NCBI GenBank assembly: GCA_963662175.1
Contig: OY759215.1
Coordinates: 8,111,079 to 8,175,078 of the forward strand
DNA: 64,000 nt
Direction: 5' to 3'
From: Aradus depressus
Taxonomy: Eukaryota > Arthropoda > Insecta > Hemiptera > Aradidae
The position numbers and the translations under genes are program-made. The notes below the pieces were generated by a model. That model saw nothing but the letters and a program-made list of their open reading frames with translations, ran no database searches and had not been told where the DNA came from. Below are positions 10,119 to 21,065 of the stretch, piece by piece (the first letter of the stretch is position 1; the number at the start of each line of letters is the position of its first letter).

Positions 10119-10157
10119 GGCCCTGATGATGATATGAAATATATCGAAACGTTGGCA
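10119..10157 (+). ncRNA. Hammerhead-like motif, right arm of family P2
   Basis: Core CUGAUGA at 10123-10129, an extra U at 10130, stem II GAUAU (10131-10135) with AUAUC (10141-10145), then GAAA (10146-10149). The self-complementary ACGU (10149-10152), U at 10153, and stem I GGC (10154-10156) pairing GCC (10120-10122) complete it. Stem sequences differ from the other families but pairing is kept. Confidence 0.5.
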
Positions 10158-10399
10158 TTTGAATAGTGTTTTCTTCATTGACTGACCCTCAATACCCCCA
10201 GAATTTTGAAATCTACAGTCGCTAGCAAACTTCTACTTACTAATAATGTATATATGTCAATACAGGCCCTCGATCAATCCTTCCCAAAATTGTACTTTTG
10301 GTTTTCAATTTTTTTGAGGGGATTAGTCCCTTATATCAGTAAAGGAATGATTTTGGAGTGCCAATTAAAAATAATAAGAACTGAGAAAGAAATAGCAAA

Positions 10400-10790
10400 C
10401 AAAAATCAATAATCAAGGCTATTAAATGGGTTTTTCTTTCTACTTAATTTTATTATTATTAACAAGTAACAGTGGGATTATCCCTTCTCGGTTATATGTG
10501 GCTAATCCTGGTCTTAATCAAATATATAATAAAAATATTAAATAAATGGAAAATAATTGTTTCTTTTTTTTTTTTCGATTCCTTAAAACTATCCCTTATC
10601 CCATCCTAATCCTTTTACATAATCCAACCCCAACAATTCTCCTCGATGTCTGAGTGGGAATTGGTCCCCAGATGTTCTTCAGAGTGATGTGAAAGATACA
10701 TTCCTCAAGGGATGGCAATGAACCGTGTCTCTGGACAGTCATGTATTCCGTATTTTATTTAACGTTTTAAGACTATTTAAAAGGCGTTAT
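10400..10790. other. Intronic or intergenic DNA without recognisable feature
   Basis: AT-rich to 10620 with a T run, then unique sequence leading up to the donor side of exon A. I see no gene here. Confidence 0.4.
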
Positions 10791-10797
10791 ATGTTAC

Positions 10798-11051
10798 CTT
10801 TCTGGTTTCAATGTCAAGAGGGAGCTTGGTCTTGCGCCGACCGAGCACAGGGCTGACGGAGAAGATCCTGGAGGCTGTGGCAGTGCCCGGGGTCATCGAG
10901 TCGAGAGGGCGCACAGGAACTGTGGCCGCGGCTTCGTAGAGGCAGCGAAGCGGCGCTGGCCTCGTGGCTGCAGTGAAGAAACATCGTTCCTCCGGCCGCT
11001 CAGTCTTGTAGTGGTTCTTAATCGACCAGAATTCCGTCAGGTCACTCTCAG
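10798..11051 (-). CDS. Exon A of an unrecognised host gene
   Basis: Minus-strand acceptor tttttttacag at 11052-11062 and donor AAAG/gtaaca at 10797. The 254-nt exon is open for 84 codons after two leading bases and ends in phase 0. The translation begins ESDLTEFWSIKNHYKTERPE, contains CFFTAATRPAPLRCLYEAAA, and ends GRRKTKLPLDIETRK. Third codon positions are strongly GC-rich, unlike the surrounding DNA, which supports selection on coding. It has no ATG at its start, so a search for ATG-initiated frames would miss it. It joins exon B (748-905) in frame across a repeat-filled intron of about 9.9 kb. I do not recognise the protein family. Upstream exons must lie at higher coordinates and end with one leftover base. 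Confidence 0.75.
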
Positions 11052-11102
11052 CTGTAAAAAAAGTCGACAGGAATTAGACAATTTACTTCTACAATGGGTA
11101 GA

Positions 11103-11406
11103 TTTTAGGGCGCCGGTAGCTCAATGGTATGCATGCTTGCCTTCTGAGCTCAAGATCGTGGGTTCAAAACCCGACCGAGGCCCTTATCTGGGAGGTAAAA
11201 TAAACTTAAGCACGCCGTTCTTCGGATGGAACGTCGTGATGGTCCCGAGCCTGTACGATGTTAGATACTCGTTAAAAACCCCTGCTTTACATGAATAAAA
11301 ATTTAGGAGTCGGGCTCATGTCCACCAGAGTGACGAAAGAGCGCTCTGGTAGTAGGCGATATGACCTCTTAGTTAAAGCCCGGGGAAGAGTCATAAAACC
11401 CAACAA
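11103..11406 (+). mobile_element. SINE-A copy with full tRNA head
   Basis: Box A ('cggtagctcaatgg') and box B ('gggttcaaaaccc') are followed by 'ttatctgggaggtaaaataa' and the SINE-A body to a diverged 3' end ('cccggggaagagtcataaaa'). It lies just upstream (minus sense) of exon A. I find no clear TSD. Confidence 0.85.
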
Positions 11407-11731
11407 AATCTAAGCTCTACAAGGGGTACAAATATGTGCATAAATAAACTCAAAAAAACAATACGCAAATAAAAGAAAAAATTGATAGTTGGGAGACGCT
11501 AAGCCATTATAACACTCTGATACAGGGAGGATTACAAGACTTCTTTGGTCTTCTTAGAAGACATGGAAGGTCGAGATAACCGATGTGCCAAAAGATAAGA
11601 TAGCTGTAAAGATTAAAATGGAACTTGGAAAGCAAATTTATATTATGACTTACATATCTGCAAACGAAATTATTTTAATTTACGTTTTAACTGAAGGCTA
11701 TGAAGCCGTGTCTCTACAATGGTGCTTTCTA

Positions 11732-11870
11732 GTTATTTACAGCTTCCATGGCCCCGGGAAGGAGTTCTATCAACGAAAAAAAATTCATTCCCGGACGAGA
11801 TTCGAACCCGCAAACCATGGGGAGACCATGCGACTAAAGTCCTACGGTCTAACCCGCACAGACAACCACC
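11732..11870 (-). mobile_element. SINE-B copy, diverged
   Basis: Minus-strand SINE-B with the box B region 'gattcgaacccgcaaaccatgg' (plus sense) and the 'catggccccggga' block. Several changes from the copies at 41546 and 61103. The 3' part and poly-A are lost. Confidence 0.75.
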
Positions 11871-12035
11871 TATAAATCTTACTTCCATTTAGTATTTCTA
11901 TATATTGGTCAAATGACTCTTTTTTGCATGATAGTCTTAAATTCTTGGCCCTTTAAGTGATGTGAAAATAAATAAAATTAGTGTCTTTTTTGAAATATTA
12001 TCTCAAAAAAAGTTTACAAAAACTACCGTTTTCGG

Positions 12036-12465
12036 CATTTAGTGAGAGGTGCAGAGGCTTAATTCTACAGCCACAAATGACTCAACTTCCAAGTTTAGAA
12101 ACAAAAAAATATTGTGGAAACTTGAGATAAATAAATAAAACAAATTTATTTTTTATAAAATGATGTCTATTCCATAATATATATATATACAAAAACTACT
12201 TCTCAGTACAACCATCGTCAGGTTGTAAACGAAGACTGATAGTTTATAAACTAAGAGTCTTCATATAACACTAAACCTGACAATAGTATAATGCCGAAAC
12301 AGGTAGTTTTTGTATATATGTAAGTATACTTTTTTTTGTGGAATAGACATCATTTAAAAGAATAAGTTTGTTTTATTTATTAATTACAAGTTTCCACAAT
12401 ATTTTCTTGTTTCTCAACTTGGAAGTCATGTTTGTGGCAGTAGAATCATTTTGATCCTCCAATCT
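12036..12465. mobile_element. Penelope-related hairpin (family P1)
   Basis: Left arm ('aacttccaag', 'attgtggaaacttg', 'gatgtctattcc', 'acaaaaactac') is mirrored by the right arm ('gtagtttttgt', 'ggaatagacatc', 'caagtttccacaat', 'cttggaagt'). The right arm has 'cctgacaatagtataatgcc' followed by GAAAC and 'aggtagttttt' at 12277-12310. This keeps stem I (AAAC/GUUU) and the GAAAC-NN-GUA pattern, with one core change. The left-arm copy has lost GAAA. A partial extra arm lies at 12005-12035. Confidence 0.65.
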
Positions 12466-12469
12466 GCAT

Positions 12470-13720
12470 CACTAATTTAATGTAATGCACTTGAATAAAA
12501 GGGAAGAGGATTGTAAGGATAATGAACAACGTAATAGATATGGTTAGGTTTCATAGATACAAGTGGTACAAAGCTTTAGTCTGTTTGTTAATCGGTTTGA
12601 CAGCCATTAATACGAGGATCTGGCTCAACGTAATTCAACCAAACTTCATATTTTGAATATATCAATTCAGGAAAAGGCACAAAGAACCACAGAACAGATA
12701 CAGCTATTTCATATTGTATCACTTCTTTAGGTGAGAAAGTTACAAAATCAATGAGACATTTTAATTTCGAATTTGTTTTCACTAATGGTCACGGAAAATG
12801 ACTGAACAAATCTGAACCAAATCATATTTTGAATTTTCAATTTAAGAGTAACAGTTAGGATGGATGTTAGGCCCAACCTATTGTAAATGTTGTTTTTTTG
12901 TTGGGGATGAGAATTTAATTAAATAAATATCCAACATGGACCTTACCTTTATAATTTATTCCATTTGAAGCTCAAATGAGAGAATTTTCTTTATTTGTAA
13001 CAAGTAATTGAACCTAATTCTGAATCACACCATTACCTTCATTTGCACTACATGTTCTGTAAAGTTTCAGTGAATAGGTATGAGTGAACTATCGAGTGAC
13101 TGATATATCATGGTTGAACGCATCGATCGGGATGCTTGCAAATCGATTGTCCGCATCTATTTTCAACATAAGGGCCCAAAAATCGTACAATGTGCTCTCT
13201 TAATTATTAGTTTTGGCAACACCGACATCTTAATATAGGTAATATAAAGTAACGGGATTGGTCACATGCAAGTAGTACATAGCCGGTGATTCACTTTTTT
13301 TGTATTAATAAGAGAAAGATACTTTGAAATTTATAAGGAATTCCAGGGGGGGGGAGTAAAGTAAGATAATGTAAGGCAAAGTCACTCCCGATCAACATCC
13401 TACAATAAGTCTGAAGAAGTTCCGTGTCACTGAGGAACAGCAACATATACGGCTACCTCAAACCTAACAAATCCCAGAATCCCAATGCAGTTGATGCTTG
13501 AATCTTGAATTTTATTGAAAGAAACAAAAGTTGGAGAAAGAAATACAAGCATGACATTAGTAACAACTGACAGGAGAGGCTGACTAGCAATGAATAGACT
13601 TCATTATAAATTCATAATCACAGAGGACGTGAATGGAACTAACAGGAGCTGGTTAAGATGCTAAGTCATGGTTGGACCATAGGCGCCAACTCTGAGAGCC
13701 CGAGAACATGTGATAATATG
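12470..13720. other. Unassigned AT-rich DNA
   Basis: No gene or clear family member seen. A short G run lies near 13347. The minus-strand open frame at 12588-12782 has no splice or codon support. Confidence 0.35.
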
Positions 13721-13734
13721 AAAAATTAACAATT

Positions 13735-14625
13735 ATAATGAACAAATAATAACTATTATTATGACATTTCCTGTAAAAATCGTTGCTGGTCGTCTACTAA
13801 ATTTTGCTTTCTACAGTAGTTTCCGATAATCCCTAATAAAAATATATAGAAAGTTTATGAAATGCAATTTTGAAGACAGTGCACATATATAAAAAAAAAT
13901 TCAATTAACAATCACTTCATTTGGATTCTTCTAAATATATTATTCTGAGATGCCATCAATTTTTTCTAAATTTGCAAAAAATGTTCAATCCAATCCAAAG
14001 GTATTTTCTTAGTTGGTTGACAAGGAAAATGAATAGCATAGAATTGAGAACAAAAATTTGGGTTTATTTAAACTTAACATACATTATAAAAATCAAAAAA
14101 ATAAATTTGGAAATAAAAAAAAATTAAATTATATACAAAAATGCTTACTGTTTTCCAAAACTACATCAGTCTTTTTTTCTGTGGGCACTCTTTAATTTTA
14201 TATACTGGGCATAAATATAAATAATTAAAAAGTACCTTCTTCCGTAGCTCACTCTAAACTGCTCTCACTTGACTGTTTTAACACTACATGATGTGTCTTG
14301 CTTCATCTCTCACATTCATTGTCAGACTGTCTTAACCCTAACACCACTCTCCATCGACTGTGCTTGTCTATATAAAACAGCTGATCGGCGGCATTTGTTT
14401 CAATTGTTCTCCATTCATTTTTTAAACAAAATAGAATTGTCCATCTTTGAATATTTATATTCACTATTTTATCAATGATGTTATGGATAACAACTGTTTT
14501 TATGAAAACTTCTGCATTTTAACTGTTTTTCTAAGAAAAATCAACAATTTTTCGATTCTTTTCTTTAAAAAAAAAAATTAATCATAGAATATTTTAGTAA
14601 TAATAATGTGTGTATTTTTTACATC
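13735..14625 (+). repeat. S repeat, diverged copy 1
   Basis: Shares ordered blocks with 50695-51560 and 57078-57865: 'cattcctgt..aaa', 'ttctacagtagttt', 'gcacatatataaa', 'aacagctgat' and the end 'taataatgtgtgtatttttt'. It ends at a C run (14625-14644). It encodes no recognisable protein. Confidence 0.6.
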
Positions 14626-14764
14626 CCCCCCCCCCCCCCCCCCCAAAAAAAAGGAGAGGGTCCAGCCTTCCCCCTAAGTGAGTAATAAAGTACAAGATAT
14701 ACAATTATTATATTAGGCAGTATCTACTTTTGACAATAATAAAGGAAATTATGAAAAAGAATCA

Positions 14765-14870
14765 CCGAAAATGAACTTCCCCAGAACGAATTGATCAATT
14801 AAATTTTCGCTCTGCCTGAAAACCAATCGACCGTTTGGGATAAAACTCAATAGTTTTTTTTTTACAGGGT
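14765..14870 (+). repeat. HC repeat, head only
   Basis: Has 'acttccccagaacgaattga' and 'accaatcgaccgtttggg', the HC head, cut off by the SINE-A that follows. Confidence 0.55.
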
Positions 14871-14887
14871 AAGCCAGTGGAACACTA

Positions 14888-15213
14888 CCATAACTAATAG
14901 TTATTGTCACTCATGCCCGGGCTTTAACTACGAGGTCCTATCGCCTACTACCAAAGCGCTCTGGTGGACATGAACCCGACTGTACTATGGGAGTCCTAAT
15001 GTTTGCCTACCTATGTTTATTTAACTAGGGTAGAGATCTTCAACAAGTAACTGATATAGTGCAGGCTCGGAACCATAGCTCAACGTCCCATCCGAAGGAC
15101 GGTGTGATTTTTTTATTTTTTTGCCTCCCAGATAAAATAAACAAGGGCCTCGGCCGGGTTTGGAACCCACGATCTAGCTTAGCACGGTACCTCTGAGCAA
15201 CCTGCGCCCTCCC
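14888..15213 (-). mobile_element. SINE-A copy, full length, diverged
   Basis: Minus-strand SINE-A from 'tcactcatgcccgggcttt' to the head 'gcgccctcc'. Box B ('gggtttggaaccc') and box A are mutated. Confidence 0.85.
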
Positions 15214-15526
15214 CAACTAATATCTCATATCCCAACTGCCATCAATGAAAGTAAAACATATGACCCGAGTCCATTATCAGAGCCGTTTCCTCCATTTTAT
15301 TTTCCATTAAACCCAATTCTGTTATATCTTCCCTTAATGAAATGTGCAATAAATTATATCTGGAGTTAACGATTCAATTAGGTAATTGGTTGACATCCAT
15401 TCAATTAATAAATTTCTACTCAGAGTGCATATTTGTGGCTATTTGATGACAATTTTCAAACAAAACCCATCAAATACTGATTGCCGATACACTGAAAATG
15501 GAGGAGTCAGGTACTTATTTATTATA

Positions 15527-15873
15527 GGTTAGGTTTAGGTTTTATGATTCATGCCCGGGCTTTAACTACGAGGTCATATCGCCTACTACCAGAGCGCTCT
15601 TTCGTCACTCTGGTGGACATGAGCCCGACTCTACTGCGGGTGTCCTAAATTTTGCCTACCCTAAAATTTTTATTCACCTAGGGAAGGGGTCTTTAACGAG
15701 TACCTGACATCGTACAGGCTCGGGACCATCGCTTAACGTCCCATCCGAAGGACGGCATGCTTAAGTTTATTTTACCTCCCAGATAAAATAAACTAAGGGC
15801 CTCGGTCGGGCTACGAACCCACGACCTTGAGCTCAGAAGTCAAGCACGCATACCACTGAGCTACCGGCGCCCT
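15527..15873 (-). mobile_element. SINE-A copy, full length, with TSD
   Basis: Complete minus-strand copy. The 3' tail is 'ggttaggtttaggtttta' (minus sense: AACCTAAACCTAACC). A 13-bp target-site duplication 'cttatttattata' lies at 15514-15526 and 15874-15886. About 347 bp. Confidence 0.9.
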
Positions 15874-16260
15874 CTTATTTATTATATATATATTTTGTAT
15901 ACAGCTTATTAAATAATAAGTTTTGGTTATTTTTTTAAAAATTACGAGTGATTTACATTCACGAACATTCACTATTTATTCATCAACGGTTTTTCCCTAA
16001 GAGTGAAATTTAGATTCAACACATGTGTTAACGTGAATTAGATGGTTCAATTATAGGCCAGAATGTGCGACATCCATTGAAGGATGTGAAATGTCGCCGT
16101 AAACCTAACATGGCGCTCATTTACAACAGTTTTAACAGTCAGACTGCTCGTAAATTACGAATGCGGTTTAGGTCATAGCCTGAACTGCCTCATTCAAGGC
16201 CATTGTTTAACAGTCATCCTGCCAAATATGAAACTAATGTGGGTGGACAGTAAGTTGCAT

Positions 16261-16577
16261 AGAGGGCACCGGTTGTTCAGAAGTAGCATGCTTGCCTTCT
16301 GAGCTCAAGATCGCGAGTTGGAAACACACATGCCCTTAGGTTTTTAATCAGGGAGGTGAAAAAACCTTGAGCACGCCGTCCTTCGGATGGGACATTAAAC
16401 GATGGTTTAGAGACTGTACAATGTCAGGTACTCGTTAAAAACCTCTAACCTAGATGATAAACCTAGGTAAGCAACATTGTAAAGTTGGGCTCATTTTCAC
16501 CAGAGTGACGAAAGAGCGCTCTGGTAGTAGGCGATATGACCTTGTAGTTAAAGCCCGGGCATAAGTCATAACTAACA
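16261..16577 (+). mobile_element. SINE-A copy, full length, diverged
   Basis: Head 'gagggcaccggttgttcag' has a damaged box A, then the usual body to 'cccgggcataagtcataact'. Several small deletions. Confidence 0.85.
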
Positions 16578-16579
16578 TT

Positions 16580-16930
16580 TATTGCAGGTTCTTTGGAGCA
16601 CTATATCTTTGTTCATATCTCCAATCTGAGGATATACTGATGTTTGGTAATTTAATAAGGAACATTTTTGGTAAGAACCAATTTTTCGATAAAACTAACC
16701 GTTATCGCGAACCGTTATCGCAAAAAGAAAAAGGAAACTCTAAAAAAAAATCTAATCATATCTAAGTTAGCACATGTGACGACTTCATTTCAAATTTCAA
16801 GTTCGGAGCGGTCACAAAGTTCCAATCACGTAAACAGACAGATATCATCACGAAAATGTGAAATTACGTTGAAAACTTGATCTCGGATTCTTGCACGACC
16901 ACGAAACTTCCTTATTACTAAAGGTATAGT
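16580..16930. repeat. Dispersed repeat F
   Basis: Blocks such as 'ctatatctttgttc', 'ttaataaggaacatttttgg' and 'atctaagttagcacatgtga' recur, diverged, at about 41870-42010, 44990-45150, 54240-54450 and in reverse at 50290-50460. No coding function is visible. Confidence 0.5.
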
Positions 16931-17045
16931 AAGAAATAAAAAATAAAAATTAAAACAAACTGTAAAAACATTTTACAAAAAAATGTTTGGCTACCATGAA
17001 ACTAATATGGTCTTATAACCGTATGTAAAGCAAGGGTTATTATTA

Positions 17046-17881
17046 TTGGCCACGGCTGCGCTGCAGGTGCTGGCCGCGGCCCCGCCCATTGACTTGGTCT
17101 TGGACGGAGCCGTCGCCTCGTACTATTGCAGACGCAATCTACCTCAGAGACAGGATGTGGATGTGGCGGGCGTTCAGCAGGGTGATAGCAGGCCAGAGCG
17201 TTGTAAGGACATTATCCAGGAGTGGATAATGACCAGATGGTTACGGAGCTGGACTGATTCTTCGGATGGCCGGACGACGCACGCCTTCTTCCCGGATGTG
17301 CGGGCACGACGCCTCGACATGGGTCCAGCCGGACCATAATATGTCTCAGATACTATCCGGTCACGGCGACTTCAATGCCAAGCTTTTCTTTTTCAAAAGG
17401 AAAGAGAGCCCGAACTGCACGTGCGGTGGCGTCGAGACAGCGGAACACGTAGTCATCGAATGTCCACAGTATGACGGGCCTAGGGCGGCGTTTTTACGCT
17501 CGACTGGATCGTACATGGGACTGACCCTGCAGCAGCTGGTGGCCGAGTCTTGCTACCCGGCATTCACCAAATTTGTGGCGGAGTGGAGGAGGCGGAAAAA
17601 TGCCTCCTAACCTCGAGCCTTGGCGGACTGCCGGTGTCAATAACACCAGGCAGTCCTAACCCTGCATGAACTTCCCGAGTGTCAGCGCACTCCAGGAAAC
17701 TACAATAATGGTTCCTCACCAAGGACGAGGAGGGTGTTATGGTCCCACACCAGGGATGAAAGCACCCAAAAACAGGGGGATGGTTTTAGTGGAATCACCA
17801 CGCTGTTGGGTTGCACGCGCATCCCTTCTTTAAAAGTATTTCCATCGTCCTGCGGAAAAAATAAAATAAAAAATAAATAAC
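17046..17881 (+). mobile_element. R1-type LINE, 3' end
   Basis: Two overlapping frames (17046-17339 and 17266-17610) together give the C-terminal end of an R1-clade LINE polyprotein. The first has ALQVLAAAPPIDLVLDGAVA and the second has FFFKRKESPNCTCGGVETAE followed by HVVIECPQYDGPR, i.e. the Cys/His motif C-x-C-x8-H-x4-C near the end. A frameshift near 17330 separates them, and the reverse transcriptase is missing (5' truncation). A GC-rich 3' UTR with 'ggggatggttttagtgg' runs to an A-rich end near 17881. R1 relatives typically sit in rDNA; this copy does not. Confidence 0.8.
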
Positions 17882-18060
17882 TGCTGATGTAATGAATATA
17901 TCTATACAAAATTTAGTATGAGGATTCAGAAGCTTCTATGTAGGTAAACTATTGATTATTAGCTCAAACATTCGACTCGCAAATACTAAAATGATTAATT
18001 CGTGCTGGGGAAGTAGATTGCCGATGATTAACTATGACATTTTTTTTATTAATGGGCACA
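17881..18060 (-). repeat. HC repeat, head part
   Basis: 'gatgtaatgaatatatctat' and 'aaatttagtatgaggattca' then 'cgtgctggggaagtag'. It borders the R1 LINE, which probably inserted into it. Confidence 0.6.
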
Positions 18061-18119
18061 AAAAGTCGCAAACGAGTAGCTCTCGTTTACATTTTGGTAT
18101 ATATATTTTTTTTTTTCAG

Positions 18120-18243
18120 GGACTTACATGTCCATACAACAAATAGCAATTCTTTTTCTTAGTACTGAGAGAGGTGAGAGACCTCGGTCCCAAGAAGTAG
18201 TTGCTGGGAACGACAGAGGGAGGACGACAAAAGAAACGAACCG
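18120..18243 (+). CDS. Candidate exon D
   Basis: A strong acceptor (a run of T, then cag at 18117-18119) and a good donor (AACCG/gtaaga) bracket 124 nt that are open in one frame only: TYMSIQQIAILFLSTERGER, continuing with PRSQEVVAGNDRGRTT and KETN. It would start and end in phase 2. A second acceptor-like site (cttttttcttag style, 18163) lies inside. Its phase does not match the candidate at 19254 directly. It could equally be a 5' UTR exon or chance. Confidence 0.3.
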
Positions 18244-18439
18244 GTAAGAAACCAGAAGAGTGTACTTCATGTAGCTTCCTGTCTTCACTACTTCATTATT
18301 ATAGACTGGCCAATATAAAAGCTTATGACTTTAAAACGCTTCTCAATTATTTATTCTATGCATTCTTCAAAGATCTGAACACTTTAAATGGCCGGTTTCT
18401 CCAGATTTTAATAACATTTTTCTTTTCACGAGTCAAATT

Positions 18440-19040
18440 ATATACAGGTAAAGTTATGTAAGCGGTCAAAAATTTGATGTTGAGTGGCCAACCGAAATTT
18501 CCTGTTTTTCCGATCGGTTAAAACCAAAAATGAAAAAAAAAATATATATATGATGTCAATGTTTGTTACTTTGGTCACGATACCTCTCGATAGAAATATA
18601 TCGTCATGAAATTCTATATGTAATCGAGAAGTCCATGAGGACGATATATATTGACTTTCAACTAAAACGGAAGGGGGATTAGAAGGGGGCTTAACACGAC
18701 ACGCAATTCTCTACATGGAATGAGGAATACCTGAGCAAGCTACTCGTACCTGTTGATTTCCCGCGAAATCGGCTGTACAAGGATACTAAGAACTCAGTTG
18801 ATAAAAAAATAATACGATATAACCACGAGGGATTAGGGTGGATCTAATTTTTAAAAAAACGAATTACCGATGAGGTTTTACGGACTACTTCTGAGGGAAT
18901 AGGGAAGATTCAAAAAGTTTAAGAACTGTTTTGACCAATGAATGTATCGACATGAACTTGTATATAAGATTTCAAAAATCCCTCAGTAAGACACACGTAT
19001 CGTCATTTCAGGAAGGGAGTGCTTCCTATTATCAGTATCT
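18440..19040 (-). repeat. HC repeat, minus orientation
   Basis: 'gcggtcaaaaatttgatgtt', 'gataactcccga' type blocks in diverged form ('atcgtcatgaaattctata'), 'cgacatgaacttgtatataa'. At least two internal units can be traced. Confidence 0.55.
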
Positions 19041-19253
19041 GTAATTCATGTGTTCGTTATGTTAACTATTCCTTCTGTCAATCAGAATCTTCCTATTATA
19101 AAAGATATTTATTGAGTGGACTTATATATTTAAACGCCAAATCAAAACTTTAGTAAGTACATAAAGAACAGATGTATTATAGATACTGAAGTGATGCTGT
19201 AATTATATGTCCTATGACGACCTTTTTCTGATCTCTATTTGTTACTTCCCTAG

Positions 19254-19588
19254 ATAATCTACGCCCTGGCGACGGGCTTCACACGAGTCGTCCTCCTTTG
19301 CCGGAGTTCAGGATAAACGATAAACAGAACCAGGATAATGAGGATTCTATAAAGCCGAAAGGAAAAGAAGAAGAAAGAGAGAAATCTTTATTAAGACAGA
19401 CAAAGGACCGTCCAAACTACCTGATCTCAGGCGTATCCTGCCACCTTCTTTCAGAGTACTTCCGGGGGAGGGGGGGGGGGGGGGGGGGGGGGGGAGAGCA
19501 GCAGAAGCAGGCTGGAGGCGGCGGGGGAACGGAAGCAAATGGAGTCAACCAATTTGTCATAATCAGTCTGAATGGAACAGTACAATGA
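19254..19588 (+). CDS. Candidate exon E with a poly-Gly run
   Basis: A very good acceptor (ctctatttgttacttccctag) precedes sequence that is open from 19256 to TGA at 19586. It begins NLRPGDGLHTSRPPLPEF, continues with INDKQNQDNEDSIKPKGKEE and reaches a run of G bases (19463-19494) that reads as Gly. The frame before the G run has natural composition. The G run makes everything after it doubtful, because a one-base length error would change the frame. No strong donor was found, so it may be terminal or not an exon. I do not recognise the protein. Confidence 0.3.
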
Positions 19589-19924
19589 AGAAAAACGACT
19601 AAGAAGAGACGTAAAAAAAATAGGGAGTTAGACACTTTGGGGGAGGGGGTGTTTAACTTTGTGAATTAACTTATCTGGGGATAGAGGGAGAAAATGTTGG
19701 GAGCAAATACGATAGGTCAATATCGAAATTTGGAATGAAAGAGTACCTAGTTCAACAAAATTGTTGTTGTTAGTTAGAATCCAAAAAACTGCACCCAGCG
19801 CGAATTAATTAACACTGATATTTATAACAAAAAATATTTTTGGTATAAAAATAATCTGATGAAATCTATAATCATAAATACTGAAAAATGTGAATTTTTA
19901 ATTTTTTTTTTTAAATTAATACGT

Positions 19925-20335
19925 ATAAAGCAAAATTTAGTACCGCCATGGGATTCATGAAATTTGTCCTTTCTGTCTGTGTGTGTATTCGTGTAAACGA
20001 TAACTCCTGATAAAATGAATTTATCGACACGAAATTAGCTTATTGATTTTGAGCCAAATCGGTAAAAAGAAAGATGGGGGGAATAAGGGGGAGCTTAACA
20101 TAAAAACTGTAATTGGAGAATTGACGTGAAATTTTATGTATAAATCGATCGAAGGGCAGGGGAGGGCTTTGAGTTGGGATTCGACTCTGAGAGCCCGATA
20201 ATTTCCAATGTAATAAATATATTGACACAAAATTCAGTATGAGAATTCAGAAATCCGTAAGTCAATTATTGATAGAGGGAGAATGGAAATATAATTGATT
20301 AATTCGTGGTGGGGAATTCACCGACGACGTTTTTG
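19925..20335 (-). repeat. HC repeat, minus orientation
   Basis: 'cgataactcctgataaaatg', 'attgattttgagccaaatcg', 'aatttagtatg'-type blocks and the head 'gattaattcgtggtgggga'. Two or more internal units. Confidence 0.65.
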
Positions 20336-20571
20336 TATTTCAATATGTATCCTAAATGGGAGTTATGTATCAAGATATGAAGTCTGGTTGAAGTATATAT
20401 TCAACCATTTTTTTAGGATGAAAATGGAGAATCCCCTCAAAAATGTATTTATAAAGATAATAGTGAATAAATGTTTATTTTGGATGTTGGAGTAGTTATG
20501 AAGAGAGTCGTGTTGAAAGGAGCAGGGGAGTGTGGCTATGGGCGGGCCTGAAGAATGCTGGAGAGGATCAT

Positions 20572-20857
20572 TGTATCTGGCCGCCCACGTACCTCCAGAG
20601 GAGAGACCAACCACAGACCTCCACACACCACGAACCACGAAGCAAGAACCACATTCTACATCTGGCACTTATGTTGTGCTTAATGGGTGGAGTCAAACAT
20701 ATCAATTGCCAACATGTATCTGGCAGCCCAAATACTTCCAGAGGAGAGACCAACCATAGACCTGCACACACCACGAACCACGAAGCAAGAACCACATTCT
20801 ACACCTGGCACTTATGTTGTGCTCAATAGGTGAAGTCGAACATATCAATGGCCGACA
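20572..20857 (+). repeat. 143-bp tandem duplication, two copies
   Basis: Unit 1 starts at 20572 (tgtatctggccgcc) and unit 2 at 20715 (tgtatctggcagcc), with about 90% similarity by eye over 143 bp, including 'gaggagagaccaacca' and 'cacgaaccacgaagcaagaa'. Frames on both strands in this stretch are by-products of the duplication. Confidence 0.85.
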
Positions 20858-21065
20858 AGTTAGTTTAGGAGAATATATTCAAGAAATTATAAGAATATTC
20901 ATTGCATCTACGTTCACTATAAGCAACATGATATGAAGCTGCTGGGATCGATTATACATACCGGAGATTTTATTTTTTCTCTAACTTGTTTAGTTGACAA
21001 CAAGTTAAATAAATTAAGGAAAACGTGGTGCTGCAAGTTGGAGTCTAGCTTTCATCTATAACGTA

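Larger units (their letters stand above)
9613..10235. mobile_element. Penelope-related hairpin insertion with TSD (family P2)
   Basis: The arms 9617-9778 and 10038-10199 form a 162-bp inverted repeat with matching length and no net indel. A 12-bp direct repeat CTTACTAATAAT (9601-9612, 10236-10247) flanks the element, leaving an asymmetric tail of about 36 bp after the right arm. Each arm carries a hammerhead-like motif. No protein is encoded. Architecture (inverted arms, one-sided tail, TSD) matches the element at 44172-44554. Confidence 0.75.

Noticed and set aside
19347..19635. Minus-strand Pro-rich frames opposite the G run
   Set aside because: They exist only because a C run on that strand reads as Pro; no splice or codon support.
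20363..20829. Four overlapping frames of 75-101 codons
   Set aside because: They mirror the 143-bp tandem duplication; frames on opposite strands cannot all be coding and none shows a motif.
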